64,000 nucleotides of DNA from Opitutaceae bacterium (GCA_027482185.1 JAIXWF010000013.1:806001-870000); one strand, 5' to 3'. Shown: positions 11,480 through 20,769, numbered from the stretch's first letter. Numbers and translations: made by a program. The notes: a model not told the origin generated them from the sequence alone.

Positions 11480-12817
11480 TTGATGGGCCTCGAGACGATT
11501 GTGAAAACCAAACGCGCCTCCGCCGGGTGCTTCCGCCGTTTGCTTTGTGCCGGCCTTTGCCTGGCGGCGACGGCGTCAATTGGCGCGAACGAATTGTTCG
11601 TTTTCGAACCCGCGTTTGATCCGGCCCAACTCGCCGCGCGCGGGGTGACGATGGCCGTGAGGGAAGGGGCTTTGGACATCAAGGGCACTGTGCCCGCTGC
11701 CGACAGCGGCGTGGTCTTTCCCTTGCCGGAAAAAGCGCGGGACCTCTCGCGCTTTCGCTTCGTCGAGGCCGACCTTGAAAACACCGGCGACAAACCCCTG
11801 CGGTTTACCTTTTGGGCACTGTCGGGAAACGGGTGGGGCGGCGTGAGCTCGTTCACGCCCGACGGCGGCCCCGCGGCCGGGCGCGAGACGCTCGCCCCCG
11901 GGCAACGCGGCACGTTCAAGATCGACCTGCACACGCGCTATCCCGGCAAGGATGTCTATACACCGGCGACCAACCCGGCCTCGGTTCGCTGCCTGGAACT
12001 CGTCGTCGGCGACAGCCGCGTCGTGCCTTCGCTGCGCGTGCGGAGCCTGCGCGCGACGGGCGAGGCGCCGGGTGAACCGCCCGATGTCTCGCGGCGCGTG
12101 CTCGTGCCCGACATCACCCGCGATCCGCCCGGTCCCGGACGGCGCGTCTACCGGCAATTGCCCGGATGGGAAAAGACGAGCGTCACCCATGTGCTGACCT
12201 TGCCGCGCGAGTGGCAGCCGGGCGGCAAATATCCGGTCATCGTCGAATACACCGGCAATGTTTTCTACCACAAGTTCTGCCATTCGACCGGCTACACCGA
12301 TCAGGGCACCATGGCCTACGGTTTGGCCCGCGGCGAAAAATTCATCGCTCTCAATCTGCCGTTCATCAGCGCCGACGGACAACGCGAGCAGATCGACGGG
12401 TGGGGCGACATCGCCAAAGCCGCCGACTACTGCGTCGCGGCAGTGCGCGAGGTGGGCGAGAAATTCGGGGGCGACGCCGGCGCGGTGTTCTTCGTCGGTT
12501 TCTCGCGCGGCGAATACGCGGCCAACTACCTCGCGCTGCGCGACGACCGGATCGCCGCGCTCTGGCGCGCGTTTGTCGGCACGAATCCCGGCCGGCCCTG
12601 GAAACCCGCCGACGGCGCCGGCTGGAACAAGGTCGGCCTCGGCTGGGATGAACGCGCTGCCCGGATGCAGGGGCGGCCGTGGTTTGCCGCCCCCGCCAAC
12701 CTCGGCGCCCACGTGCACGTCGACGTCGAATATCTCGAAGACCGTCCGTCGACGGTGGCGACCCGCCGTTGGCTGTTGGACCTGCTGGCCGCGCCTGCCG
12801 ATTCGCGCCGCCCCTAG
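11480..12817 (+). CDS. Secreted alpha/beta-hydrolase, putative carbohydrate esterase
   Basis: A 445-residue protein with a signal peptide (about 1-33). An N-terminal beta-rich region (about 36-190) resembles a carbohydrate-binding or galactose-binding-like sandwich. The second half (about 210-440) has alpha/beta-hydrolase features: PVIVEYTGN after the first strand and the nucleophile elbow GFSRG, with Ser as presumed nucleophile; one of the His residues in AHVHVDVEY could complete the triad. It lies 13 bases after the SusC-like gene and is one of the few genes here with a Shine-Dalgarno-like stretch (GGGGAGGG, 11468-11475). Two adjacent ATGs (11480, 11483) could serve as start. An esterase that strips acyl groups from the imported or degraded glycan would fit; the substrate is unknown. 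Confidence 0.72.
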   Translation: MMGLETIVKTKRASAGCFRRLLCAGLCLAATASIGANELFVFEPAFDPAQLAARGVTMAVREGALDIKGTVPAADSGVVFPLPEKARDLSRFRFVEADLENTGDKPLRFTFWALSGNGWGGVSSFTPDGGPAAGRETLAPGQRGTFKIDLHTRYPGKDVYTPATNPASVRCLELVVGDSRVVPSLRVRSLRATGEAPGEPPDVSRRVLVPDITRDPPGPGRRVYRQLPGWEKTSVTHVLTLPREWQPGGKYPVIVEYTGNVFYHKFCHSTGYTDQGTMAYGLARGEKFIALNLPFISADGQREQIDGWGDIAKAADYCVAAVREVGEKFGGDAGAVFFVGFSRGEYAANYLALRDDRIAALWRAFVGTNPGRPWKPADGAGWNKVGLGWDERAARMQGRPWFAAPANLGAHVHVDVEYLEDRPSTVATRRWLLDLLAAPADSRRP

Positions 12818-12850
12818 CGTTTCCGTCGCCCGGAATTGAAGGGCTTCAAA

Positions 12851-12872
12851 GCCGGCGCTGTAGCGTCCCGGC
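12851..12872. repeat. Imperfect GC hairpin related to the one at 8230
   Basis: GCCGGCGC TGTA GCG TC CCGGC forms a stem with a 2-nt bulge. It shares the core sequence of the hairpin at 8230-8249 and also lies just after a gene of the same locus. No T-run follows. Confidence 0.35.
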
Positions 12873-12946
12873 CCCGCCCCTCGCCACCGTGGTTCCACCC
12901 CGCGCTCCGGCCGCACTGCTTTCCCTTCCGGCCCCGCCAATCCCCG

Positions 12947-15277
12947 ATGAAAACCGCCAATCCCCATCGCTTCTCCCTGCTGCTCGTGTTCTTCCTGCCC
13001 GGGGCCGCGGGCTTCGCGCAGAACGCCGCGAAGCCTCCGGCGGACGATGTCTACGTGCTCGGCGAGTTTCGCGTGAACACCGCCAAAGACGACGGGTTCA
13101 TCGCGACGGAAAGCGCGTCCGGCACCCGCGTCGCCGCGGAAATCATCAATTTGCCGTTCGCGGTTTCCGTGCTCACCGAGGATTTCGTGCGGGAGTTCCA
13201 GCTCTTCGATCTCGACCAGCAGGCGCCGTTCATTTCCGGCATGGCCGCCGGCGACCCGGCCCAGGGCGGCGGCGGCGGCACGCGCCTGCGCGGGTTCGGC
13301 GTGCCGTATTTCCGCAACGGCTTCTTCCGCTCCCAGGCGCCCGATTCGAACAGCATTGCGCGCACGGAAGTCGTCAAGGGACCGCAGTCCGCGATCTACG
13401 GCCGCGTCTCGCCCGGCGGCGTGATCAATTTCGTCTCCAAGAAGCCGGGAACGAAGTTCGCCTCGGGACTCAGCTACGTGGCCGGTTCGTACGACCATCG
13501 GCGCATCGCCGGCGACATCACCGGCCCGGTCATCCGGGACAAACTTTTTCACCGGGTCGACGCCACCTACTACGATTTCGAGCGGCCGACGGACTTCTGG
13601 TTCAACCGCACCGTCAACTATTCGGGTTCCCTCGCCTGGAAATTCTCGCCGGCCACGTTGGTCACGCTCGAGCACGAATACACCCGCCGCGTCATGCAGG
13701 GCGGCCAGGCCTTCACTCGCTGGACCCGCGTGAGCGGAACGCAAACGATCACCGAGGGCTCGACGTTCTACATGCCCGACCGGCAACTCGCCGACCGCCT
13801 CACCCGCGCCAACACCAACGGCGCGCTCCAGCGGGTCATTCGTGAGGCCAATTCCAGTTATCTCACGCTCGAGCATCGCCTCGGTCCGGACCTCAGCCTG
13901 CGCGCGAATCTTTCCTACACCACCCGCGAGTTCTCCCGGAATCACGCCACGTCGACCTTGGCAACCTGGGCAACCAATCCGACGCCGGCGCGGCAGGCGG
14001 TGCTCAACACCTTGGTCGGCACGTGGGTCGACACCACGCGCGGTATCTGGACCGGCGATCGCGCCGGAGCCCATCAGTTGATCGATTACGAGGAGAAGGG
14101 GGCCCAGATCGATCTGACGAAAAAATGGGGCGGCCGGCTGAACCAGCGCACGCTGTTCACGTTCGACACGTTCTACAACGACCAGGCCACCGACACCTAC
14201 TCGCTCGGCGGCGCGGCGCTCAACACCGCCCTCAACGCCCTCGGTTTTGTCACCCCGGCCCAGCTGAACGCGTGGAAGAATCCGGATCCGTTCAATCCGG
14301 CGGTCTCCGGCTACTATCCGGTGCCGGCGTTCAACAAAGCGACCTGGTCGCTCGCGGCCTCGAAGTTCGACCGCTTCTACTACGGCAGCCTGCTCAACCA
14401 CACCGTCGAACTCATGGACGGCCGCCTCGTTTTGTCCGGGTCCGCGCGGCAGGATTGGGCGGAGTACACCGTCAATACGACCGCCGGCAAAGCGGACAAG
14501 TTCACCTACAGTGCCGGCGCCAACGCGCACTTGCTCGGTCGTCGGCTGGTCGCCTACGGCAACATCGCCAGCGGTTTCAATCCCGCGCCGCAATTCGACG
14601 CCAACACCGGCGCGCTGCTGGGTAATCTGGAATCCTTCGGCGGCGAGATCGGACTCAAGGGTCTGCTCCTGGGCGAGCGCTTCTCCTACACCGTGGCGGT
14701 CTTCAACGTCGAACAGCGGAACGAGGTCACCGACAACCCGGCGAATCCGGGCGGCGCCGACCTGTCGCTGCCACGTTCGATTCCCGGCGCCGGCACCCGC
14801 GCGCGCGGCATGAGCGTGGATGTGGGCGGCAAGGTGACGGACACCCTCACGCTCCTGGCCAATATCTCCTGGAACGATGTCCGGATCGTCAAACATGCCA
14901 CGACGGCCGGTCTGGTCGGTACCCGCCCGACGGGCACGACGGCGATGCCGGCCCGCACGTACTCGCTCGCCGCCCGTTACAATGTCCGGGCGGGGCTGCT
15001 CCGCGGTCTGCGGCTGGGCCTGACGTACCAGTTTGCGGCGAAGCATCTGCGGATCGCGCCGACCGCCACGGCCACCGCGGTCTCGGTGCCGTATTTCAAC
15101 CAGCAACTGGACGAGTGGGGCGCGGTGGTCGGCTATGCGTTCCGGAAATTCAAGAACGGCAAGAGCCTCGATCTGGCGCTCAACGTGGCCAATCTCTTCG
15201 ACCAAAAAGACATGACCGTCGCCGCCTACTACCCCGAAGGCCGGACCGTGCGTTTCACCACGGGCCTGCGGTTCTGA
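12947..15277 (+). CDS. TonB-dependent receptor (siderophore-receptor type)
   Basis: A 776-residue outer-membrane receptor. The signal peptide covers about 1-23 (cleavage near GFAQN). The plug is well conserved: LGEFRVNTAKDDGF, NLPFAVSVLTEDFVREF, RLRGFGVPYFRNGFFR, and IARTEVVKGPQSAIYGRVSPGG followed by VINFVSKKPGT. The barrel ends in RFTTGLRF with a terminal aromatic residue. It resembles the FhuA/siderophore class more than SusC and lacks the carboxypeptidase-like domain of its neighbour. In this setting it may carry a second oligosaccharide, although iron-chelate transport cannot be excluded. The start at 12947 is chosen because the signal peptide begins there; upstream codons in the same frame encode no signal. 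It is 23 bases from the next gene. Confidence 0.9.
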   Translation: MKTANPHRFSLLLVFFLPGAAGFAQNAAKPPADDVYVLGEFRVNTAKDDGFIATESASGTRVAAEIINLPFAVSVLTEDFVREFQLFDLDQQAPFISGMAAGDPAQGGGGGTRLRGFGVPYFRNGFFRSQAPDSNSIARTEVVKGPQSAIYGRVSPGGVINFVSKKPGTKFASGLSYVAGSYDHRRIAGDITGPVIRDKLFHRVDATYYDFERPTDFWFNRTVNYSGSLAWKFSPATLVTLEHEYTRRVMQGGQAFTRWTRVSGTQTITEGSTFYMPDRQLADRLTRANTNGALQRVIREANSSYLTLEHRLGPDLSLRANLSYTTREFSRNHATSTLATWATNPTPARQAVLNTLVGTWVDTTRGIWTGDRAGAHQLIDYEEKGAQIDLTKKWGGRLNQRTLFTFDTFYNDQATDTYSLGGAALNTALNALGFVTPAQLNAWKNPDPFNPAVSGYYPVPAFNKATWSLAASKFDRFYYGSLLNHTVELMDGRLVLSGSARQDWAEYTVNTTAGKADKFTYSAGANAHLLGRRLVAYGNIASGFNPAPQFDANTGALLGNLESFGGEIGLKGLLLGERFSYTVAVFNVEQRNEVTDNPANPGGADLSLPRSIPGAGTRARGMSVDVGGKVTDTLTLLANISWNDVRIVKHATTAGLVGTRPTGTTAMPARTYSLAARYNVRAGLLRGLRLGLTYQFAAKHLRIAPTATATAVSVPYFNQQLDEWGAVVGYAFRKFKNGKSLDLALNVANLFDQKDMTVAAYYPEGRTVRFTTGLRF

Positions 15278-15300
15278 TTTCCACCTGCTTTTTTCCTCCG

Positions 15301-18165
15301 ATGACCCTTTCCCTGCTTTCCCGACTCCGCTGGTTGTTCGCGCCGTTGCTGCTGGTGTCCCTCTTCGGCCAACCGCTCGCCAACGACCGTTATTCAGTCG
15401 TCCCCGCGGCCGACGGCGCCGTGCAACTCACCGCCAAGGATGCCGGCACGTGGACGTTCCGCGGCGATTTCGCGGTGCTTGTGGCGGCCGCCGATCCGAA
15501 GCCCGCGATGCGTCCGGGCAACATCCCGCGCGTCTCCTACAACCTCGTCACCTGGCAGACGCCCGCGAAGCCGGCCGGGGCCGCCGTCAAGACGGTGAAG
15601 CGGTCCGCCGCGCAGGCCGGCGACGGCTTCGACGATCGGATTCTCGACGGCGACACACAGCAGCGCACCGCCGATGTGTTCGCCGCCGCCCCGGTCACGC
15701 GCCTCCGCGCCACCGCCGTCGTGCGCGACGGCGACGCGCTCCGCTTTGCCTTCGCCGAGCAGGCCGACTTCGCGCTCGCGGCCACGCTCACGTTGCCGCC
15801 GGGCGACGCCGAGCCCGTGCTCGCATTCACGCTCACGCCCAAACGCTCCGCGTGGTACTCCGTCGGATACACCGGCGCGCCCGGCCACCGCCTCGATGAT
15901 GTCGCGGAGGTCTGGCAGCCGTTCATCTGGCAGGAGAAACGGTTTCCCGAACGCTCCTATCTCACCCCGGCCTTCGAGTGCTCGTTGCCCGCTACCTTTG
16001 TCCGCAAGGGCAATGTCACCGTCGGCGTCGTGGCCGATGCCGACGAACTGCCGTTTTCGCCGCTGCCGCTGCTCGACAACAGCCGCTTCGGCGTCGCCCT
16101 GCGCAACCCGGCCGGCGAGGCGCAGCCGATGGTCTTCGCGCCGATGCTCGGCGGCGCCGAATCGAAACGCGCCGCCGGCCAGGCCTTCGCGTTCAAACTC
16201 CGCTTGTTCGCCGGGGCCGGCGACATCACCGCCGCTTACGAAACGCTGGCGCGCCGCCTCTACGGTTTCCGCGATCATCGCCGCAACGCCATCGCTTCGC
16301 TCAACGAAACGTTGGACAACATGATCGACTACGGGATGAGCCACTACAGCTGGTTCATCGAGGAACTGAAGGGCTGCTCGTATTCGACCGACGTCCCCGG
16401 CGCGGTGAAAAACGTCTCCTCCCTCAATCCGCTCAACCTCGCTCTCGTCACCGACGACGAGGAGATCTTCCGCCGCCGCGCCTACCCGATCGTCGAGTTC
16501 ATGCTCTCGCGCGAGAAGTTCCTTTTCTCCCTCGATCCGAAGCAAAAGATCCAAAGTCCGTCGCGTGCGCTGCTCGGTCCCTGCGCGCCGGTCAGCGAAC
16601 TTGCCACGCTCTACGGCATCACCCACGGCGCCTCGCCGGTCCTGCGCCGGATGGCCGAAGAGATGCTGGGCCGTAACCGCGTCCTCAATCTCGACGACAT
16701 TGCCGAGGGCGGCAGCTGGCAGAACCAACTGGGTGTTTTTCTTGCCACCGGCGATGCCCGATTGCTCGCCGCCGCCCGCCGCGGTGCCGATGCCTATCTC
16801 GAGAAGCGCGTCGACCGGCCCGCCACCGGCTTCGACGACGGCGGCATGTTTTTCTGGATCGGATTCGCACCGAAGTGGATCGATCTCTTCCGCCTCTACG
16901 AGGCGACGGGTGAGCCGCGCTACCTCGCGGCGGCCCGCCAGGGTGCCCGCCGGTACACGATGTTCACGTGGATGGCTCCGCGCATTCCCGACACCGACGT
17001 GACCGTGAATCCCGGCGGCAACGCTCCGGTCTATTGGTACCTGAAGAGCAAGGGCCACACCCCGATGACGGCACCCGAGGAGCGCGTGCCCGCGTGGCGA
17101 CTCTCCGAAATCGGTCTCACGCCCGAATCCTCGGGCACGATGTCGGGGCACCGCGCCATCTTCATGGCCAATCACGCGCCCTGGATGCTCCGCATCGCCG
17201 CGCTCACCGGCGACCGTTTGCTCCACGACGTCGCCCGCTCCGCCGTCGTCGGCCGCTACCGCAATTTCCCCGGCTACCACATCAACACCGCCCGCACCAC
17301 GATCTACGAGCGGGCCGATTATCCGCTGCGGCCGCACAAGGAACTCAGCGTGAATTCTTTTCACTACAACCACATCTGGCCCCACATGAGCATCCTGCTC
17401 GATTTCCTTGTGACCGACGCCTTTGCGCGCTCCGGCGGGAAAATCGATTTCCCGGCTCACTTTATCGAGGGCTACGCGTACCTGCAGAGCAAATTCTACG
17501 GCGACCGCCCCGGGAAATTCTTCGACCGCGACGATGCCGTGCTTTGGCTGCCCCGTCGGTTGATCAAGAGCAGTTCCGTCGAGCTCAACACCCTCGTCGC
17601 CCGCGGCCGCGACCGGCTCTACCTCGCGTTCACCAACCAATCGCCCGAGCCGGTCACCGCCGAGATCGCGCTCAGCTCCGCGATTCTCCCGCAGGTCGCC
17701 GGCCGGACCTTCCGCACGCGTGTGTTCCGCGACGGCACCGCGACCGCGCTGGTCGACGGGCGCCTCACCGTCACGGTGCCGCCGATGGGGCTTGCGGCCG
17801 TCGAAGTGGAGGGACTCGCCGTCGTGCCGAAATTCCAGGACCGTCTCGTCGGCGCCCGTGCCGCCGATGCGTGGCGGCGCGACCACGTCGAACTGCCCTT
17901 CGGCGGCACCCGCGCGATGATCCTCAACTTCGGCCCCGCTGCCACGACCGCCTATGTCTACCTGCAGGCCGACGACGCGAAGTTCAAAGAAGTCGCGCTC
18001 AGTTACACGGTCGCCGGCCGGACCGCGACGCTGACCGACAGCAGCTATCCGTTCGAATTCACCGTGCCCGTGCCCGCGGGCGCGCCGGCTTTCGAGTTCG
18101 AAGTGCAGGCCGTGACGATCACCGGGGAGAAAACCTCTTCCGGCCCGGCGGCGCTTCAGCGCTGA
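15301..18165 (+). CDS. Secreted protein of unknown family, probable alpha/alpha-toroid polysaccharide-active enzyme (paralogue B)
   Basis: A 954-residue exported protein (signal peptide about 1-27, ending near QPLAN) that is a full-length paralogue of the protein at 19-2910. Conserved blocks lie in the same order and at nearly the same distances: [45 protein letters not shown] (about 656-667), HYNHIWPH (about 688), GDRPGKF and a C-terminal beta-rich part. Preserved length and motifs suggest both copies are functional and perhaps diverged in specificity. It begins 23 bases after the second TonB receptor and is probably in its operon. I do not recognise a named family; an enzyme acting on uronic-acid or deoxy-sugar glycans is inferred only from context and the helical-barrel pattern. 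Confidence 0.75.
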   Translation: MTLSLLSRLRWLFAPLLLVSLFGQPLANDRYSVVPAADGAVQLTAKDAGTWTFRGDFAVLVAAADPKPAMRPGNIPRVSYNLVTWQTPAKPAGAAVKTVKRSAAQAGDGFDDRILDGDTQQRTADVFAAAPVTRLRATAVVRDGDALRFAFAEQADFALAATLTLPPGDAEPVLAFTLTPKRSAWYSVGYTGAPGHRLDDVAEVWQPFIWQEKRFPERSYLTPAFECSLPATFVRKGNVTVGVVADADELPFSPLPLLDNSRFGVALRNPAGEAQPMVFAPMLGGAESKRAAGQAFAFKLRLFAGAGDITAAYETLARRLYGFRDHRRNAIASLNETLDNMIDYGMSHYSWFIEELKGCSYSTDVPGAVKNVSSLNPLNLALVTDDEEIFRRRAYPIVEFMLSREKFLFSLDPKQKIQSPSRALLGPCAPVSELATLYGITHGASPVLRRMAEEMLGRNRVLNLDDIAEGGSWQNQLGVFLATGDARLLAAARRGADAYLEKRVDRPATGFDDGGMFFWIGFAPKWIDLFRLYEATGEPRYLAAARQGARRYTMFTWMAPRIPDTDVTVNPGGNAPVYWYLKSKGHTPMTAPEERVPAWRLSEIGLTPESSGTMSGHRAIFMANHAPWMLRIAALTGDRLLHDVARSAVVGRYRNFPGYHINTARTTIYERADYPLRPHKELSVNSFHYNHIWPHMSILLDFLVTDAFARSGGKIDFPAHFIEGYAYLQSKFYGDRPGKFFDRDDAVLWLPRRLIKSSSVELNTLVARGRDRLYLAFTNQSPEPVTAEIALSSAILPQVAGRTFRTRVFRDGTATALVDGRLTVTVPPMGLAAVEVEGLAVVPKFQDRLVGARAADAWRRDHVELPFGGTRAMILNFGPAATTAYVYLQADDAKFKEVALSYTVAGRTATLTDSSYPFEFTVPVPAGAPAFEFEVQAVTITGEKTSSGPAALQR

Positions 18166-18310
18166 GGCCGATTCCCGGAACCGGACGCACAACCGCCCCC
18201 GACCATGGTTTCCGATTCCCGGCGTCCGGCGAAAATCGCGCGGGCGCCTTCGGTTCCGCCGCGCGCCCGCACCGTCTGATTCTTCCGTTTCCGTCTTTTC
18301 CTTTCTTCCG

Positions 18311-20590
18311 ATGATCGTCCATCCGCCCGTCGCTTCCCGCGCCCTCGTTCGCAAACACCTCGCCGCCGACCTCGTCGTCGTCGGGGGCGGTCTTGCCGGC
18401 ACGTGCTGCGCCATCACTGCCGCCCGCGCCGGCCTCGCGGTGATTCTCGTTCAGGACCGTCCCGTCCTCGGCGGCAACGCCTCCAGCGAGGTCCGCCTCT
18501 GGGTGCTCGGCGCGACGTCGCACCTGGGAAACAACAACCGCTGGGCCCGCGAGGGCGGCGTGATCGACGAGCTGCTGCTCGAGAACCAATACCGCAACCC
18601 CGAGGGCAACCCGCTCATCTGGGACACCATTCTCCTCGAGAAAACCGTCGCGGAGAAAAACCTCACGCTCCTCCTCAACACCGCCGTCCACGATCTCGAC
18701 AAATCCGGGCCCGACGCGATCCGCGCCGTCCGCGCGTTCAATGCGCAAAACTCCACCGCCTACGAACTCGCCGCGCCGCTCTTCGTCGACGCGTCCGGCG
18801 ACGGCATCGTCGGCTTTCTTGCCGGCGCCGCCTTCCGCATCGGCGCCGAAGCCGCCGCCGAATTCGACGAAGCCTTCGCTCCCGCGGTCGCGGCGCCCGA
18901 GCTCCTCGGGCACTCGATCTACTTCTATTCCAAGGACACGGGCCGGCCGGTGAAATTCACCGCCCCGAGCTACGCGCTGCGGGACATCACGCAGGTCCCG
19001 CGCTACCGCGATTTCAACGCCGCCGACTACGGCTGCCGGCTGTGGTGGATCGAATACGGCGGGCTCCGCGACACCGTGCACGAAACCGAGGAGATCAAGT
19101 GGGAACTCTGGAAGGTCGCGTACGGCGTTTGGAACTACATCAAGAATTCCGGCAAGTTTCCCGAGGCGGCCAATCTCACGCTGGAATGGGTCGGCACCAT
19201 TCCCGGCAAACGCGAGAGCCGCCGCTTCGAGGGAGACTGGATGGTTTCGCAGCGCGATCTTATCGAACAGCGTCCGCAACCCGACGCCGTTTCGTACGGC
19301 GGCTGGTCCATCGATCTCCATCCGCCCGCCGGTGTCTACAGCGAGAAGCCCGGTTGCCAGCAGTGGCACGCGAAGGGCGTTTTTCCGATTCCCTACCGCA
19401 GTCTCTATTCGCGCAATCTTTCCAACCTCTTCCTCGCCGGGCGCATCACGAGCGCGACGCACATCGCCTTCGGCTCCACCCGCGTGATGGCGACGTGCGC
19501 CCATAGCGCCCAGGCCGTCGGCCTCGCGGCCGCGCTTTGCCGGCGCGACGGCCTCGCCCCGCGCGACCTCGTCGAGCCCGCCCGCATGGCCGAATTGCAA
19601 CGCCGCCTCATTCGCGCGGGCCAATACATCCCCGGCGTCGCCCTGTGCGATCCCGCGGATCTCGCGGCCCGCGCCGCGGTCACGGCGTCCTCCGCGTATC
19701 AACTGCACGAACTTCCCGCCGGCCCCGACCGGCTCCCGCTCGTCGACGCATGGGCGATGCTTCTGCCCGTTGCGCCCGGCCCGATGCCGGCCGTCACGGT
19801 CACGCTCGACGTCGCCGCCGCCACCGAACTCGTCGCGGAATTGCGCGTCAGTTCCAAACCCGGCAACCATACGCCCGACGTCACGCTCGCTCTGGTCCGC
19901 GTCCCGCTCGCCGCCGGCCCGGCGCAGGCGGTTGTCCTGAGGTTTCCGTCCGCGATCGACGTCCCGCGCTACGCCTTCGTCTGCCTCGCCGCCAATCCCG
20001 CGCTCACCGCGCATCTCAGCGACCAACGCCTCACCGGCGTGCTCTCCGTCACGCAGAAATTCAACCGCGCCGTCGCGAAGTCCCCGCGCCAGGAGCCGCC
20101 GCCCGGCAGCGGCATCGAGAGCTTCGAATTCTGGATTCCGCAGCGCCGGCCCGGCGGCAAGAACCTCGCCCTCCGCGTCGATCCGCCCCTCGCGCTCTTC
20201 GGTCCGGAGAATCTGCGCAACGGTTTCAGCCGGCCCACCTGCCAGCCCAATGTCTGGCTCGCCGCGCTGTCCGATCCTGCGCCCACGCTCACGCTGACGT
20301 GGCCCGAGCCCGTCGCAGTCGCCCGGCTCGAATTCGATTTCGACTCCGATTTCGACCATCCGCTCGAGACCGTGCTGATGTTGAATCCGGAGACCGTCGC
20401 CCCGTTCTGCGTGCCGGCGCTGCGTGTGCTCGACGACACGGGCCGCCTCATCGCCGAGATTCGCGAGCAGCATCTCAGCCAGGCCCAACTCGTGCTCCCC
20501 GCACCCGTGCGCACGCGCCGACTCACCGTCCAAGTCACGCCGCCCGCCGGCGGCGCTCCCGCCGCGCTCTTCCGCGTCTCGGCCTACTGA
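18311..20590 (+). CDS. FAD-dependent oxidoreductase with C-terminal beta-sandwich domain
   Basis: A 759-residue protein with the FAD-binding GGGLAG at residues 25-30 and the extension VLGGNASSEVRLWVLGA, typical of the FAD_oxidored family found in sugar-degradation loci. LFLAGRITSATHIAFGSTRVMATC is the second FAD-contacting block (about 370-400). After about residue 600 there is a beta-rich region (ALFGPENLRNGFSRP, LTWPEPVAVARLEFDFDSDF) that resembles a discoidin or F5/8 type C-like sugar-binding sandwich. No signal peptide is visible, so a cytoplasmic location is likely, unlike all upstream genes of the locus. It may oxidise a released monosaccharide or glycoside; substrate unknown. It follows the previous gene by 145 bases that hold a GC-rich hairpin without a T-run. 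Confidence 0.82.
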   Translation: MIVHPPVASRALVRKHLAADLVVVGGGLAGTCCAITAARAGLAVILVQDRPVLGGNASSEVRLWVLGATSHLGNNNRWAREGGVIDELLLENQYRNPEGNPLIWDTILLEKTVAEKNLTLLLNTAVHDLDKSGPDAIRAVRAFNAQNSTAYELAAPLFVDASGDGIVGFLAGAAFRIGAEAAAEFDEAFAPAVAAPELLGHSIYFYSKDTGRPVKFTAPSYALRDITQVPRYRDFNAADYGCRLWWIEYGGLRDTVHETEEIKWELWKVAYGVWNYIKNSGKFPEAANLTLEWVGTIPGKRESRRFEGDWMVSQRDLIEQRPQPDAVSYGGWSIDLHPPAGVYSEKPGCQQWHAKGVFPIPYRSLYSRNLSNLFLAGRITSATHIAFGSTRVMATCAHSAQAVGLAAALCRRDGLAPRDLVEPARMAELQRRLIRAGQYIPGVALCDPADLAARAAVTASSAYQLHELPAGPDRLPLVDAWAMLLPVAPGPMPAVTVTLDVAAATELVAELRVSSKPGNHTPDVTLALVRVPLAAGPAQAVVLRFPSAIDVPRYAFVCLAANPALTAHLSDQRLTGVLSVTQKFNRAVAKSPRQEPPPGSGIESFEFWIPQRRPGGKNLALRVDPPLALFGPENLRNGFSRPTCQPNVWLAALSDPAPTLTLTWPEPVAVARLEFDFDSDFDHPLETVLMLNPETVAPFCVPALRVLDDTGRLIAEIREQHLSQAQLVLPAPVRTRRLTVQVTPPAGGAPAALFRVSAY

Positions 20591-20607
20591 GACGCGCCGC
20601 AGGCGAT

Positions 20608-20645
20608 CCCGCCGCGGGTTTTGGTTCCGTCGGTCCCGCCGACGG
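20608..20645. repeat. Two small GC hairpins downstream of the FAD oxidoreductase gene
   Basis: CCCG-CCG-CGGG followed by TTTT (20608-20622) and CCGTCGG-TCCCG-CCGACGG (20627-20645). The first is a weak terminator candidate at the end of the utilisation locus; the second has no T-run. The rest of the 179-base gap to the next gene shows nothing I can name. Confidence 0.35.
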
Positions 20646-20769
20646 CGGGAGGGATTGGGAAGGTTGGGGGAGGCCGGAGCTTCGTCGCCAGACCCCAGGG
20701 CGACCGCGGACTTCGTTTCGGTTGCGTCCGGCGGGGACCGTCTTTCCCATCCCCGCACTCCGCCGCTGC

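Noticed and set aside
12836-12946. Earlier ATG at 12836 as start of the second TonB receptor
   Set aside because: It would place about 37 Arg/Pro-rich residues before the signal peptide; ATG 12947 gives a normal exported N-terminus.
5264-15205. Very long open frames on the - strand opposite the glycan locus
   Set aside because: They are shadows of the + strand genes caused by high GC and codon bias. They are Arg/Gly/Ala-rich, have no recognisable domains, and the + strand frames carry signal peptides and family motifs.
8290-15277. A SusD-like binding lipoprotein gene near the TonB receptors
   Set aside because: No gene in the locus has a lipobox with a SusD/RagB pattern; the only intervening gene encodes an alpha/beta-hydrolase.
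18230-18283. GC-rich hairpin between paralogue B and the FAD oxidoreductase as a terminator
   Set aside because: GCGGGCGC and GCGCCCGC can pair but with a long loop and no T-run, so termination is not supported.
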